DNA from: Metabacillus flavus
Lineage (GTDB): Bacteria > Bacillota > Bacilli > Bacillales > Bacillaceae
Reading direction: 5' to 3'
Length of the DNA: 64,000 nt
NCBI RefSeq assembly: GCF_018283675.1
Contig: NZ_JAGVRK010000001.1
Location: forward strand, 2,480,001-2,544,000
The notes below the pieces were generated by a model. That model was not told the origin of the DNA, did no database searches, and worked only from the letters and a program-made list of their open reading frames with translations. Made by a program: the position numbers and the translations under genes. Positions 8,922 to 18,906 of the stretch are shown here, in pieces. Positions within the stretch are counted from its first letter, which is position 1. Each line of letters starts with the position of its first letter.

Positions 8922-9489
8922 TCATTTAATAAATCCAATTTGACTAGTGAGGTCATAGTACATTTTATTTCTTTGTTCTTTATTGATTTTTCCCTTAAGT
9001 GTATATTCAACTCCAAATAAAAGTGAACTTTCAGATTTTAATTTTCTTGACTGATTTAACTCATAATCTTCTATCGTTGAAATTACTCTCGCTGGATTAC
9101 CACCTACCACACTCCCTTTAGGGACTGATTTGGTTACAATACTTCCTGCAGCTACAATTGACCTTTCTCCTATTGTGACTCCAGGCATTATTAGAGCTCT
9201 AGCCCCAATAAATACATTATCCTCAATAGTAACACTCCCGATTTTTGTGTAGCCAATTTTCGGCAAAGATTTTTCTGCTGGCATCATGCGCTAAAATATA
9301 TGCTTCAGGAGCTATAGTTACATTGTTGCCAATCTTAATCAACCAGCAATGAGAATAATCGAAAACAACTCCCGGCTGGATGGAACAATTATGTCCAACT
9401 TTCATACCCATTTTTATAAGATCTTCAATTAACCATTTCTTGAATCTGGTTTTTATAAAATTAAGCCCCTTTTTCATCATAAATTTCAC
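8922..9489 (-). pseudogene. Left-handed beta-helix acyltransferase, one frameshift as read
   Basis: The first frame (MKKGLNFIKTRF ... YILAHDAS) and the second ([31 protein letters not shown] ... GGNPARVI) together make one hexapeptide-repeat acetyltransferase of about 188 residues (maltose O-acetyltransferase-like, LbH repeats and the PA/NP end motif). The break is at the T5 run 9270-9274 (A5 on the coding strand): removing one A gives [17 protein letters not shown]. Its start overlaps the hydrolase gene by 29 bases. It probably acetylates a sugar of the polysaccharide. The indel may be an assembly error. Confidence 0.8.
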
Positions 9490-10654
9490 ACTGCTTTCTT
9501 AACTTTCTTTTTGAGCTTAACCTGATTGCCAAGCCTTGCGTGAATGGGAGAATATTGAATAAATTAGAATAGACACCTATATCCTTTGTATCACCTTGTG
9601 AAAAATCAATTGCGCCATTTCTTCTAGTTACACTCTTTAAGTACTCACTTGCCTTATTTGCGCTAACAAGAAAACTTTCATCTAGATTTCCAGCATTAGC
9701 CATAAGCCATCCAATAGCTGCAGTAGCTGAAGAATCTGGTCTTGATTCATTTCTCGTAACTGTCCAGTTCCAGCTTCCATTAGCTTGTTGGAAACTTAGC
9801 GCTCTATAACAAAATTTCATTACTATATTCTCTAGTTCGGTATAATGTTTGTGGGTATTAGTCAGTTCATATAATGTATCAGTGATTCCTAAAGCAAACC
9901 AACCGAGTCCTCTCCCCCAGCCTAAAAGACCAAGAGGGACTTTATCATCTACCTTATAAGCATGCAAAGGGATAGTAAACTTCTCATGCAATCCATATTC
10001 TACATATTCCCGGATTTGTCTAATTGCCAAATTCACACAATCTTGCTTCTGATATTTCATTCCATAAGCGACTAAAAAAGGACATATAAAGCCTATGGTA
10101 TCTACATATTTGTAGCCTTTCATAGTCTTTCTATATCCAACCGTTCCGTCTTCTTCAATATGTTCTTGGATTAGCTCCCAAATATAATCTAAAGATGGTT
10201 TGTATTCATCAGGGTTAACATTTTCCAATTTCATTATCGCATAAGCTAATATGGCTCCATCTACATGTATAGGCTTTTCTTTCCATAGCCCGTTGCTATC
10301 AAATTTCCGTTCTAAATATTTGTTGATTTCTTTGATGATTTTTTCGTTTTTTTCGTTTTTTAAGCTTTCTGTCAGTCCCAACAAGAGAGAAGCCTCCTGC
10401 CAATGCTGGATGGTATTTTTTAAATAGTTTCCCTTAAGCATATCGAGAACGATTAACCTTGTATTATCGGTGACCTTTATTTTTGGAGTATGGTTCAGCC
10501 ATTTTGCTCCAATGCCTGTAACTTTTTGATTCCATTTTTCTTCTTCTTTAATTTTTCCGATTTTAATTCTGCCTGTCCAATCTGACAAGAGCGGGATCAA
10601 ATCTATTAATAAAATAATAAGTACTATACTTAACACAAATCCTAATATTATCAA
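9461..10654 (-). CDS. Membrane-anchored GH88/GH105-like glycoside hydrolase
   Basis: A 397-residue protein. Residues 1-22 form a hydrophobic N-terminal anchor, and the rest is an alpha/alpha-barrel pattern with GLLGWGRGLGWFALGI (about 242-257) and SRPDSSATAAIGWLM (about 315-329). These match the WGRG.GW and DSS.TA blocks of unsaturated glycuronyl hydrolases (GH88/GH105). Placed inside a polysaccharide operon, it may trim or remodel the polymer outside the cell. It has no counterpart in the B. subtilis eps operon. The family call is moderate; the substrate is unknown. Confidence 0.7.
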   Translation of the reverse strand: MIILGFVLSIVLIILLIDLIPLLSDWTGRIKIGKIKEEEKWNQKVTGIGAKWLNHTPKIKVTDNTRLIVLDMLKGNYLKNTIQHWQEASLLLGLTESLKNEKNEKIIKEINKYLERKFDSNGLWKEKPIHVDGAILAYAIMKLENVNPDEYKPSLDYIWELIQEHIEEDGTVGYRKTMKGYKYVDTIGFICPFLVAYGMKYQKQDCVNLAIRQIREYVEYGLHEKFTIPLHAYKVDDKVPLGLLGWGRGLGWFALGITDTLYELTNTHKHYTELENIVMKFCYRALSFQQANGSWNWTVTRNESRPDSSATAAIGWLMANAGNLDESFLVSANKASEYLKSVTRRNGAIDFSQGDTKDIGVYSNLFNILPFTQGLAIRLSSKRKLRKQCEIYDEKGA

Positions 10655-10672
10655 GACTAATGGCTTCCTCCT

Positions 10673-11860
10673 TTAAATTGCGTGTATGAATCTATAAAAC
10701 TTTATAATTTCTTCGGTGGTGCCTAATTTTTCTTTTGAGAGATTATCTGAAAGCTGATCTCTTAAGGCAGGATCTAAAATCAACTTTTCAATACCATTTG
10801 CAAGAGATGTAGAATCCATTCCAACAATTAATCCATTGTGGTTATTTTTGATTTGATCTTTAGCAGTACTAAAATTAGTAACAACTATTGGTTTATGCAA
10901 AATTTTCGCCTCATCTATTGCAATTGATTTCCCTTCAAATCTGGAGGGCTGAACATAAATATCCGCATTTTTAATAAAAGGATATGGATTCTCTTTTATA
11001 CCAAGAAAATTAACTATCCCATTCAGGTTGGTTTCTTGGACAAGGGTTTCTAATTTTTCTCGTTCTTCTCCCTCTCCAAGTATATCCCAGACCACTTCAT
11101 AGCCCTTTTCGACTAATAGTTTGCATGCATCAATGGCCATTTCAAATCCCTTTTGATAATTCAACCTGCCTACGGAGACTAATTTGATTTTACTCGTAGC
11201 TTCCAGTGATTCATCCAATGATAATTGTCTTATTACTTCAGGTGAAATAATATTATACATGACTTCTATTTTTTCTTTTAAATCTGGAAACACCTCTATA
11301 AGAATGTTTGCACATTCTTCTGATACAGTAACTAAAGAATCAAGCTGTCTGAAGTATTGCTGATCCATTTTAGGAATCATTCCTAGTTTGTTGTAATCAT
11401 TATGAATAAACCCTATTTTGTAATGAGCTTTTACTTTATCTACACAATAATAAATAGGATTTTTCTCTAAGTAACCAATTGCTACATCATAATTTTTCTT
11501 TAAAGGCTTAAGAATCCACCTTATTTGATTCCAAGCTTTCTGCTCGCATTTTGCTCCATTTTTCTCTGTTTTGTAAATGATTCCTGCTCGTATTCTGGAA
11601 AACGTAATATCAAATCGCTGCTGCTTAATGCTTTTATTGATAGCTTCTTTAATAGGCATATCAAAGAACGTAAACTCATTGATTTCATTCAGTAGATTAA
11701 CTTGGCTAGGTACCTTGCTTAAAAATAATCCTTCCTTCTTAAACAGCAGCAAATCTACTTCAAAGCGAGAATAATCGATGGTTTCAAGTAATGAAATAAG
11801 AGCTTTTTCAGCTCCCCCGCAATTTAAATTGTTCATTACAAATAATAGGTTTTTTTTCAT
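10673..11860 (-). CDS. GT4 glycosyltransferase (tandem copy 1)
   Basis: About 395 residues from the ATG at 11860, chosen over the upstream GTG because GGTGG precedes it. The N-terminus is NLLFVMNNLNCGGAEKALISLL, the usual donor-side Gly loop. The C-terminal half has VSVGRLNYQKGFEMAI and IYVQPSRFEGKSIAIDEAKIL, the E-x7-E nucleotide-sugar region of GT4. It is a close paralogue of the next gene (11872-13059) and of the one at 18907-20106, so the operon has a duplicated glycosyltransferase. Linkage and sugar cannot be told. Confidence 0.85.
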   Translation of the reverse strand: MKKNLLFVMNNLNCGGAEKALISLLETIDYSRFEVDLLLFKKEGLFLSKVPSQVNLLNEINEFTFFDMPIKEAINKSIKQQRFDITFSRIRAGIIYKTEKNGAKCEQKAWNQIRWILKPLKKNYDVAIGYLEKNPIYYCVDKVKAHYKIGFIHNDYNKLGMIPKMDQQYFRQLDSLVTVSEECANILIEVFPDLKEKIEVMYNIISPEVIRQLSLDESLEATSKIKLVSVGRLNYQKGFEMAIDACKLLVEKGYEVVWDILGEGEEREKLETLVQETNLNGIVNFLGIKENPYPFIKNADIYVQPSRFEGKSIAIDEAKILHKPIVVTNFSTAKDQIKNNHNGLIVGMDSTSLANGIEKLILDPALRDQLSDNLSKEKLGTTEEIIKFYRFIHAI

Positions 11861-11871
11861 AGTAACCACCA

Positions 11872-13059
11872 TTAGATTAGTTTATAAAGCTTTTTGATTT
11901 CTTCTTCTGTACCTAAACGTTCAGCGGAAAGATTTCGGGTAATGTAAGCTAAAAGCTCCTTATTTTCAGTTAATCTTTCAATTCCATTGCATATTCCCTC
12001 AACACTCTTCTCTACTATCAGCCCGTTTATACCGGTGCTAATCTGATCCTTCGCAGTATCAAAATTAGTGACGACGATTGGTTTCCCTAATATTTTAGCT
12101 TCATCAATGGCAATTGATTTTCCTTCATATCTTGAAGGCTGCACGTAAATATCTGCTTCTTTAATGTAAGGATAAGGATTGTCCTTAACCCCCAGCAAAA
12201 AAAAGTTCTTTTCTAAATTAGATAATTCAATTAACTTTTCAAGTTTCTCTCGTTCAGGACCTTCTCCGAGAACTTCCCACTTTACTTTGTATCCTCTTTC
12301 AATTAATCTCATACATGCTTGTATAGCTAAATCAATGCCTTTTTCATGACTGAGTCTTCCTACTGTGACTATTTTTATCTGTTCATTACTTTTTTCAGTA
12401 GAAGCTGTTCTTTGGTCAGCAAGCTTTAATATCGCCGCAGGGGACACAATATTTTGGATTACCTTGATTTTCTCCCTGCAGGTTGAAAATGTTTCTTTTA
12501 AAGAAACAGCGCATTCCTCAGAAACAGTTATAATGTGATCAAGCTTCTCAAAAAAGGGATTGTCATAGTCTTTATTCAAGCCGGAACTTGAATAATTGGT
12601 GTGAATCCATCCAATTTTTTTATTAGCTTTTACCTTATCAACTATGAAGTAAATAGAAGATTTCTCAAGATATCCGATCGCTGCATCATATTCTTTATCA
12701 AGAAAATTAAGCGACTTGCTTATAAATTTCCAGCTAACCTGTTCAGAATAGGCTTTATTTTTCAACAATCTGTTTGAAGCAGAATATGCTATTCTGGCAT
12801 AAGCTAATTGAAATTGCTTTTTCATCACAAACTTCCTTACAGAAGAAAATAGAGTTAGTATGAAAAGCTGATAACTTTCTTGAAGTCCAATTATTTTCAC
12901 ATGAGCGGGTATCGAAGGAAGAAAGATACCTGATTCTTTAAACAAAAGAAGATCGACTTGATATTGGGAATAGTCTATTTGAGAAAGTAAATTTACCAGG
13001 CTTTTTTCTCCTCCGCCTGCTTCAAGACTGGGAATAACGAATAATAGCTTCTTTTTCAT
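11872..13059 (-). CDS. GT4 glycosyltransferase (tandem copy 2)
   Basis: A 395-residue protein of the same type as its downstream neighbour. LLFVIPSLEAGGGEKSLVNLL opens the acceptor domain; VTVGRLSHEKGIDLAI and YVQPSRYEGKSIAIDEAKIL mark the donor domain. The shared blocks VDLLLFK, GYLEKSSIYFIVDKVKA and PYPYIKEADIYVQPSR show a tandem duplication followed by divergence. It probably adds a different or a repeated sugar in the same repeat unit. Confidence 0.85.
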   Translation of the reverse strand: MKKKLLFVIPSLEAGGGEKSLVNLLSQIDYSQYQVDLLLFKESGIFLPSIPAHVKIIGLQESYQLFILTLFSSVRKFVMKKQFQLAYARIAYSASNRLLKNKAYSEQVSWKFISKSLNFLDKEYDAAIGYLEKSSIYFIVDKVKANKKIGWIHTNYSSSGLNKDYDNPFFEKLDHIITVSEECAVSLKETFSTCREKIKVIQNIVSPAAILKLADQRTASTEKSNEQIKIVTVGRLSHEKGIDLAIQACMRLIERGYKVKWEVLGEGPEREKLEKLIELSNLEKNFFLLGVKDNPYPYIKEADIYVQPSRYEGKSIAIDEAKILGKPIVVTNFDTAKDQISTGINGLIVEKSVEGICNGIERLTENKELLAYITRNLSAERLGTEEEIKKLYKLI

Positions 13060-13073
13060 AGTGGTCAGCCTCT

Positions 13074-14237
13074 TTAAAGCTTCGAAAGAGCTTGTAAGTA
13101 ATCGACAGCTTTATAGGACATTTTTTTAATTTTCGGGACCGAATTCTTTAATGTCTCTTTAATTAATTTTTCATTAATTAGCATTTCGTTGAATCCATCT
13201 ATCAATCTCTGGCTAGAGGATATTTCCTTATAGTCTAGTACTAGTCTTTCCTCTCCAAATAAATCCTTAGCAATCCCTTTGGATTTAACGCTGTAGCCCA
13301 GTACAAGAGTGGGAACATAGTTAGAGTAGGCTGCAATTGTAGCATGAGTGCGCGCTCCAATAAAAAATCTCATTCTCCCGATAAATCCCTTGTACTGAGT
13401 TGCTGTTAATGAATCAGGAAGAATAAGTACTTTGCCTGTGTCTCTGTATTTCTCATAGAATTTATTGAGAATTTCATAATCGTTGTTCCCCTCAATAATG
13501 ACATGCGGAGTTAAAGCGATTGTCATATCGGTAGTTTCCAATATATGCTCAATCAGCCGGCTCACTGATTCCGCGGATTCCGGATTCTTTTTTAATACAA
13601 GAGGACTAAAATTGATTCCTATGGTATTCCCCTCCTGCCATCCAGGTGGTAATGGCAGTTCTTCTGTTTCCATCGTAAACGCCGGATCTGCACATAATTT
13701 TACGTTCGTGAGTCCTTTTCTTTTTAGCATTTGGTAGGTAAGAGTTTCCCGTGCTAGGATCAAATCAAATGTCTTTAAATCGGCTAGCTTTCTCTCAGAC
13801 ATATCTTCTTCACCAATGGAGCAGCCCCATAGTACTAGCTTTTTCCCTTTGCTTTTTATTCTCCTGTCTATTTCATACCAGCCTGGCTGTTCTCCGTAGC
13901 AATAATTGTCTCCTCCAATTGATAAACATATATCAGCCTCATCAATCCGATTGATGATATTTTGATGTATTTTCCCTAAAGCATAGGATTCATCCTTAAA
14001 CAGCTTTACTTTAAAGCTTGAAACCAGCCACTCATACGAGTACTTTTTTATCCCTTTTTCTGACCCGTCATAAATTTTATCTATGGCAGGAATAATGGAA
14101 TCTGTCTCAGGTTTACCTGATGAAAGATAAATTTCAGTTTTTTTTGCTTTCTCTTTTATAATGGATGCTGATGATCTTACAATCGCTTCACAGCCCCTAT
14201 TTAAGCTTCCATCATGGGCAAACATCATGATCTTCAT
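13074..14237 (-). CDS. Polysaccharide pyruvyl transferase family protein
   Basis: A 387-residue protein. IMMFAHDGSLNRGCEAIV at the start, ICLSIGGDNYCYG near residue 103 and GARTHATIAAYSNYVPTLVLGYSVKSKGIAKD near residue 293 are the conserved blocks of the CsaB/PS_pyruv_trans family. Such enzymes add pyruvate ketals from phosphoenolpyruvate to sugars, making the polymer acidic. B. subtilis eps has two of these (EpsI, EpsO); only one is present here. Confidence 0.85.
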   Translation of the reverse strand: MKIMMFAHDGSLNRGCEAIVRSSASIIKEKAKKTEIYLSSGKPETDSIIPAIDKIYDGSEKGIKKYSYEWLVSSFKVKLFKDESYALGKIHQNIINRIDEADICLSIGGDNYCYGEQPGWYEIDRRIKSKGKKLVLWGCSIGEEDMSERKLADLKTFDLILARETLTYQMLKRKGLTNVKLCADPAFTMETEELPLPPGWQEGNTIGINFSPLVLKKNPESAESVSRLIEHILETTDMTIALTPHVIIEGNNDYEILNKFYEKYRDTGKVLILPDSLTATQYKGFIGRMRFFIGARTHATIAAYSNYVPTLVLGYSVKSKGIAKDLFGEERLVLDYKEISSSQRLIDGFNEMLINEKLIKETLKNSVPKIKKMSYKAVDYLQALSKL

Positions 14238-14238
14238 T

Positions 14239-15282
14239 TTACATTCCTCCTGCTTGTTTGTTTCTAAAACGGCTGTATGAAGTTAGTCCATACAATCCTA
14301 AAACAGACTTTATTTTAAGCATCTTCAGTAGCTGCTGGTCATATCGGTTAATAGAGTCTTTCATATGCTCTAAAAATATATCGGCAGCATGCTGCACCTG
14401 ATCATGTTGAATCATTTTTCTTACTTGTTTCATTTTTCTTGAAAAGCTCAATTCTTTTGAAGCAAAATAAAGGTGTATGTAGGCCAAAACACTTCGAATA
14501 AATTTAATCGATTTCAATTTTATTATCTCTGTCTTATTCATTTTTGCTGTAATTTCTTCTGGCAAATCCTCCAGATATACCTTTAAAGCATTTGAAAAAT
14601 AATCTTTTTCACTGAGGTTCCGAGTGGCACTCCCTGCAACCTCACGATAGTGATATCCTGAATAATTAATGTATTTGAGAGATTCTGCACAGCAAAAATA
14701 TTTCATATTGAATAAGCCGTCTTCCCCTAGTGCTACTCCTTCTGGGAATCTAATCCGGTTTTCCTTTATCAAATGATTTCGATACAGTTTTGTACAAACT
14801 GTATTTAAATCTTCAGCTTGGATGAGATATGGAACTAAATGCATTCCTATATATTCTTTATTTAACTTTTTGTTTATTGCAAATGGATAAGTGTTCATCA
14901 CTTTTTCCTCATCCATTTTACTTTCAAAGTTTGAAACAATTACATCAATTTCTTCACAAACGGCCGCTTCATAAAGAATTTCCAGCATATTTGACTCAAT
15001 ATAATCATCCGCATCTACAAACGCTACATAAATACCCTTGGCTGCTAAAAGCCCTCTATTTCTAGCGGCACTTACACCATGATTATCCTGATTTATTAAG
15101 ACAACTCGCTTATCTGATCTGCTATATTGTTCAATGATTAGCTGACTTCGGTCATTAGAGCCGTCATTGATAAAAATATACTCACAATCTTCAAGTGTTT
15201 GATTAAGCAGTGATTCTGCGCAGTGTGCTACATACTTTTCCGCATTATAAACAGGGATGATGACAGAGACCTTCATTTCCAT
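14239..15282 (-). CDS. GT2 glycosyltransferase
   Basis: A 347-residue GT-A fold enzyme. KVSVIIPVYNAEKYV (residues 4-18), YIFINDGSNDRS, SAARNRGLLAAKG and YVAFVDADDYI (the DxD metal site) are all present, with a ~150-residue C-terminal extension as in EpsJ/EpsH-like proteins. It starts one base beyond the pyruvyltransferase gene on the upstream side, so the two are likely coupled. Confidence 0.88.
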   Translation of the reverse strand: MEMKVSVIIPVYNAEKYVAHCAESLLNQTLEDCEYIFINDGSNDRSQLIIEQYSRSDKRVVLINQDNHGVSAARNRGLLAAKGIYVAFVDADDYIESNMLEILYEAAVCEEIDVIVSNFESKMDEEKVMNTYPFAINKKLNKEYIGMHLVPYLIQAEDLNTVCTKLYRNHLIKENRIRFPEGVALGEDGLFNMKYFCCAESLKYINYSGYHYREVAGSATRNLSEKDYFSNALKVYLEDLPEEITAKMNKTEIIKLKSIKFIRSVLAYIHLYFASKELSFSRKMKQVRKMIQHDQVQHAADIFLEHMKDSINRYDQQLLKMLKIKSVLGLYGLTSYSRFRNKQAGGM

Positions 15283-15299
15283 TATGAAATCATCCCTTT

Positions 15300-16457
15300 C
15301 TATAATGAGGCCGCTGATAAAATGCAGGAAGTAATTCTATCCATATCATGCTCTGTCAGATTTGAACCCGATGGAAGACAAATTCCATTCTCAAATTGAT
15401 CAGTTGAAACACAATTTCCTATATCATGAGGATAAAATCTTACATGTTTAAACAATGGCTGCAAATGAAGAGGCTTCCAAACCGGCCTTGCTTCTATATT
15501 GTTTTGAATTAGTGCATGCAGCAATGTCCCCAAGCTAATCCCGGCTAACTGTTCATCTATTGAAATAACTGTTAGCCACCGGTTCGTGCTGGTATCTTTC
15601 TGTTCTTGGATAAACCGAATTCCGGAATTTGAAGCTAAATCCTGCTTATATTTTTTAAAAATTTGTCTTCTTTGAGCGACCCTTTCCTCAAGTACCTGAA
15701 GCTGAGCTCTTCCAACACCAGCCAAAATATTACTCATCCTATAATTAAATCCTAACGAACTATGCTGATAATGAAGTGCCTTATCTCTAGCTTGAGTTGC
15801 TAAAAACCTGGCCTTCTCAATCGCTGCCTCATCATCCGAAACAAGCATCCCCCCGCCAGAGGTCGTAATAATTTTATTTCCATTAAACGAGTAAATCCCA
15901 AAGTATCCAAACGTCCCGCTCGCTTTACCTTTATAAGTAGAACCAAGTGATTCCGCTGCATCTTCAACCATCGGAACATCGTATAAGTTGCAGAGTGCCA
16001 GCAGCTCATCCATTTTGGCGCTTTGCCCGTAAAGGTTAACGACGATTACCGCTTTAGGAAGTTTACCTGCATCTGCGGCTTCCTTTAATGCCCGCTCAAG
16101 TGCATGGGGGGACATGTTCCAGGTTTCAGGCTCGGAATCTATAAAAACCGGCTCTGCTCCTTGATAGAGAATGGGATTGGCTGTAGCTACAAATGTGAGC
16201 GTAGAGCAAAATACGGTATCTCCCTTTTCCACGCCCAATAAAATAAGAGCCAGATGGATTGCAGCTGTACCTGAGCTAACGGCAGCTGCGGCTCTGACTC
16301 CTACTTTTTGGGCAAGTTCTTTTTCAAAGGCATCAACGTTTGGACCTAGCGGAGCGATCCAGTTGGTTTCAAACGCTTCGTTTATATAGTCAAGTTCCTT
16401 TCCGCTCATGTGCGGTGGTGATAAATAGATGCGTTTCTGCTGAATAGCCTGTTTCAT
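15300..16457 (-). CDS. epsN: EpsN-like UDP-4-keto-sugar aminotransferase (DegT/DnrJ/EryC1)
   Basis: A 385-residue PLP enzyme when started at the ATG at 16457, which has AAAAGGAGGCAAGAAGT in front and overlaps the epsM stop (ATGA). Conserved blocks: NWIAPLGPNV, SGTAAIHLAL, VVNLYGQ, EDAAESLGSTYKGK and the PLP lysine in NGNKIITTSGGGM. With EpsC (4,6-dehydratase) and EpsM (acetyltransferase) it should make UDP-diacetylbacillosamine, the priming sugar of the polymer. Length agrees with B. subtilis EpsN. Confidence 0.88.
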   Translation of the reverse strand: MKQAIQQKRIYLSPPHMSGKELDYINEAFETNWIAPLGPNVDAFEKELAQKVGVRAAAAVSSGTAAIHLALILLGVEKGDTVFCSTLTFVATANPILYQGAEPVFIDSEPETWNMSPHALERALKEAADAGKLPKAVIVVNLYGQSAKMDELLALCNLYDVPMVEDAAESLGSTYKGKASGTFGYFGIYSFNGNKIITTSGGGMLVSDDEAAIEKARFLATQARDKALHYQHSSLGFNYRMSNILAGVGRAQLQVLEERVAQRRQIFKKYKQDLASNSGIRFIQEQKDTSTNRWLTVISIDEQLAGISLGTLLHALIQNNIEARPVWKPLHLQPLFKHVRFYPHDIGNCVSTDQFENGICLPSGSNLTEHDMDRITSCILSAASL

Positions 16458-17101
16458 ACTTCTTGCCTCCTTTTCTCGTACCTCTTCTTTATCACTGCAG
16501 GTACTCCAGCTGCTAAACAATGGGAAGGAACGTGGTCAATAACTGTTGACCCTGCACCAATAACGGACCATTCTCCAATTATTTTGCCTGGAATGACAGT
16601 TGCAGAAGCCCCGATGTGAGCTCCCATTCCAATCTTTACACTGCCCGTTAACGTAGCATTAGGGGAGATGTGTACAAACTCCTGTAGAAGATTATCATGT
16701 TCAATGATTGAACCTGTATTGAGGATACAGTGATTCCCAATAGTTGCTTCCGCATTAACAATACAATTTGGCATGACTGCAGTTCCATATCCTATGGCGG
16801 CTGTTTTACTGACAATAGCACTTGGATGAATCAGCCTTGCATAGTGGTGTTCAGCAAGTCCCAGCCTTTGAAAGATTTTGTGGCGGGTGAAATTATCGCC
16901 AATTGAGATGAAAAACTTTGTCACAGTTAGATTAAAATCTTTCACAATAGACAAAGGTCCATAAACAATGTTTTCCATCATCGTTATTTCTGAAAAACAA
17001 TCGTCCAGGATGGCAACTATTTCATAGACTTTACTTAAAATAGCTATTTCTCGAACTACCTTGCTGTGTCCGCCATTGCCGATTATTACGAGAGGATCCA
17101 T
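16454..17101 (-). CDS. epsM: EpsM-like sugar O/N-acetyltransferase (NeuD/PglD family)
   Basis: A 215-residue protein: an N-terminal Rossmann-like part (LVIIGNGGHSKVVREIA) and a left-handed beta-helix with hexapeptide repeats (VSKTAAIGYGTAVMPNC, then IGNHCILNTGSIIEHD and the catalytic His region HISPNATL). It is expected to acetylate the 4-amino group made by EpsN. The gene lies one base after epsL and overlaps epsN by four bases. Confidence 0.88.
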   Translation of the reverse strand: MDPLVIIGNGGHSKVVREIAILSKVYEIVAILDDCFSEITMMENIVYGPLSIVKDFNLTVTKFFISIGDNFTRHKIFQRLGLAEHHYARLIHPSAIVSKTAAIGYGTAVMPNCIVNAEATIGNHCILNTGSIIEHDNLLQEFVHISPNATLTGSVKIGMGAHIGASATVIPGKIIGEWSVIGAGSTVIDHVPSHCLAAGVPAVIKKRYEKRRQEV

Positions 17102-17102
17102 C

Positions 17103-17699
17103 TTAGTTCATTCCCGTGCCTTTAAATTTTTCTACCGTTGCAAAGCCTGCCTGCTGCACACCTTCAGACTTTATTGCTTTTATACCAGTCAAAAATAGAA
17201 TTTTAAGATCCAGTAAAAAGCTTTGGTTCTCTACATACCAAACATCCAGCTTAAATTTTTCTTCCCATGTAATAGCATTTCTCCCGTTGATTTGGGCCCA
17301 TCCTGTAATTCCCGGCTTTACCTTATGGCGCTTTGCTTGCTCTTTCGTGTAAAGAGGCAAATATTCCATCAAAAGGGGTCTCGGGCCAACAAGACTGAGC
17401 TCGCCTTTGACTACGTTGAATAATTGGGGCAGCTCGTCTAAGCTGAACTTCCTTAAGATCTTTCCAAATGCCGTTAGGCGCTGTTCATCAGATAGCAAAA
17501 AACCATTTTTATTGGTTTCGTCTGTCATCGAACGAAACTTCATCAATAAAAATGGTTTTTCATCACGCCCTGGTCTTATTTGTTTAAAAAGAATTGGGCT
17601 TCCTAATTTTGTCTTAATCAACATCGCTAATACGATCATTGGGATACTAAAAATAAAGATAAGGAATAGGGCTGTTATCAAATCGAATAGCCGCTTCAT
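17103..17699 (-). CDS. epsL: EpsL-like phosphoglycosyl transferase (initiating sugar transferase)
   Basis: A 198-residue monotopic phosphoglycosyl transferase. There is one hydrophobic re-entrant helix at residues 5-28, then [48 protein letters not shown] (catalytic Asp-Glu) and [13 protein letters not shown]. It transfers the sugar phosphate from UDP-diacetylbacillosamine to undecaprenyl phosphate, the first membrane step. AAGGAGGG lies before the ATG. A 41-codon gene precedes it by 14 bases. Confidence 0.9.
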   Translation of the reverse strand: MKRLFDLITALFLIFIFSIPMIVLAMLIKTKLGSPILFKQIRPGRDEKPFLLMKFRSMTDETNKNGFLLSDEQRLTAFGKILRKFSLDELPQLFNVVKGELSLVGPRPLLMEYLPLYTKEQAKRHKVKPGITGWAQINGRNAITWEEKFKLDVWYVENQSFLLDLKILFLTGIKAIKSEGVQQAGFATVEKFKGTGMN

Positions 17700-17713
17700 A
17701 ACATCTTCCCTCC

Positions 17714-17839
17714 TTATTTGGATGCTAGGATAATTTGCTTTTTAATTTCTCTTATTAATTCATTTGTTTGGATTTGTTCTCTTTTTTCAGAGATATAATA
17801 AGCACTCAATAAGATCTTTTTCAGCTGCTCCTGCGTCAT
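17714..17839 (-). CDS. Small ORF of 41 codons inside the eps operon
   Basis: An ATG at 17839 follows AAGGTGAT with good spacing. The product is a 41-residue, Lys/Glu-rich, helix-prone peptide ([10 protein letters not shown] ... [14 protein letters not shown]) with no membrane segment. It fits exactly between galE (29 bases away) and epsL (14 bases away). Spacing and ribosome site speak for a translated gene; I do not recognise a family. Confidence 0.55.
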   Translation of the reverse strand: MTQEQLKKILLSAYYISEKREQIQTNELIREIKKQIILASK

Positions 17840-17868
17840 GTTTCTTTATCACCTTTACCGTTTTCATT

Positions 17869-18891
17869 TTAAGAATATACTTTTGTTTTATATCCTGATG
17901 GATTCTTTACTTGCCAGTTCCATGCATCGCTGCACATATTGTTTAATCCTCTAGATGCATACCAGTTTAATTCCTTATTTGCTTTTCGTGCATCTGCATA
18001 GCATTCGGCTATATCTCCAGGTCTGCGAGCAGTGACTCGATAAGGAATCTTTACATGATTTACTTCTTCAAAGGCTCTTACCATTTGGAGGACTGAATAG
18101 CCAATGCCTGTTCCAAGGTTATAAGCATCAATCCCAGTTGAATAGAGATTTTTCTCGAGAGCTTTTAAATGCCCGGAAGCTAAATCCATCACATGAATAT
18201 AATCACGGACTCCAGTTCCATCTATTGTCGGATAGTCATCTCCAAATATATTTAACATACTCCTCGCCCCTATTGCTACTTGGGTAATGAATGGAAAAAG
18301 ATTATTCGGTATACCACTCGGATCTTCTCCAATCAGTCCGCTCACATGCGCTCCCACAGGATTGAAATAACGGAGCATGGAAATACTCCATTCGGAATTA
18401 GCCTTAGCTATGTCCGTAAGAATTTCTTCAATCATCAGTTTTGTTCGCCCATAAGGATTCGTTGCTGATAAAGGGAAGCTCTCTCTTATCGGAACAGAAG
18501 CCGGTTCACCATATACCGTTGCGGATGAGCTGAAAACTAAGTTTTTCACACCATGGTTTTTCATCACTTCCAGCAGATTCAAAGTACCCGTCAAGTTATT
18601 TTGATAATATTGAAGAGGCTCTTCAACTGATTCACCAACTGCTTTTAATCCGCCGAAGTGAATAACCGCCTCAATCTGATTCTCTTCGAATACTCTGTTC
18701 AGTTTTTCCTGATCGAGTAAATCCAGTTCATAAAAGACTGGTCTTTTCCCAGTTATCTTCTCAATCCGATTGATGGATTCAATATCACTGTTGCTAAGAT
18801 TGTCGGCAATCACAATTTCGTAGTTGGCTTCAAGCAGTTCAACGCACGTATGACTGCCAATATATCCTGCTCCGCCTGTTAATAGAATCAC
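17869..18891 (-). CDS. galE: UDP-glucose 4-epimerase
   Basis: A 340-residue SDR enzyme. [18 protein letters not shown] (NAD loop, residues 2-19), SSSATVYG and [12 protein letters not shown] (YxxxK catalytic pair near 148) and [10 protein letters not shown] match GalE fully. It interconverts UDP-Glc and UDP-Gal (or the N-acetyl forms), supplying galactose-type donors to the operon's transferases. Confidence 0.93.
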   Translation of the reverse strand: MILLTGGAGYIGSHTCVELLEANYEIVIADNLSNSDIESINRIEKITGKRPVFYELDLLDQEKLNRVFEENQIEAVIHFGGLKAVGESVEEPLQYYQNNLTGTLNLLEVMKNHGVKNLVFSSSATVYGEPASVPIRESFPLSATNPYGRTKLMIEEILTDIAKANSEWSISMLRYFNPVGAHVSGLIGEDPSGIPNNLFPFITQVAIGARSMLNIFGDDYPTIDGTGVRDYIHVMDLASGHLKALEKNLYSTGIDAYNLGTGIGYSVLQMVRAFEEVNHVKIPYRVTARRPGDIAECYADARKANKELNWYASRGLNNMCSDAWNWQVKNPSGYKTKVYS

Positions 18892-18906
18892 CTTTTGTTC
18901 CTCCTG

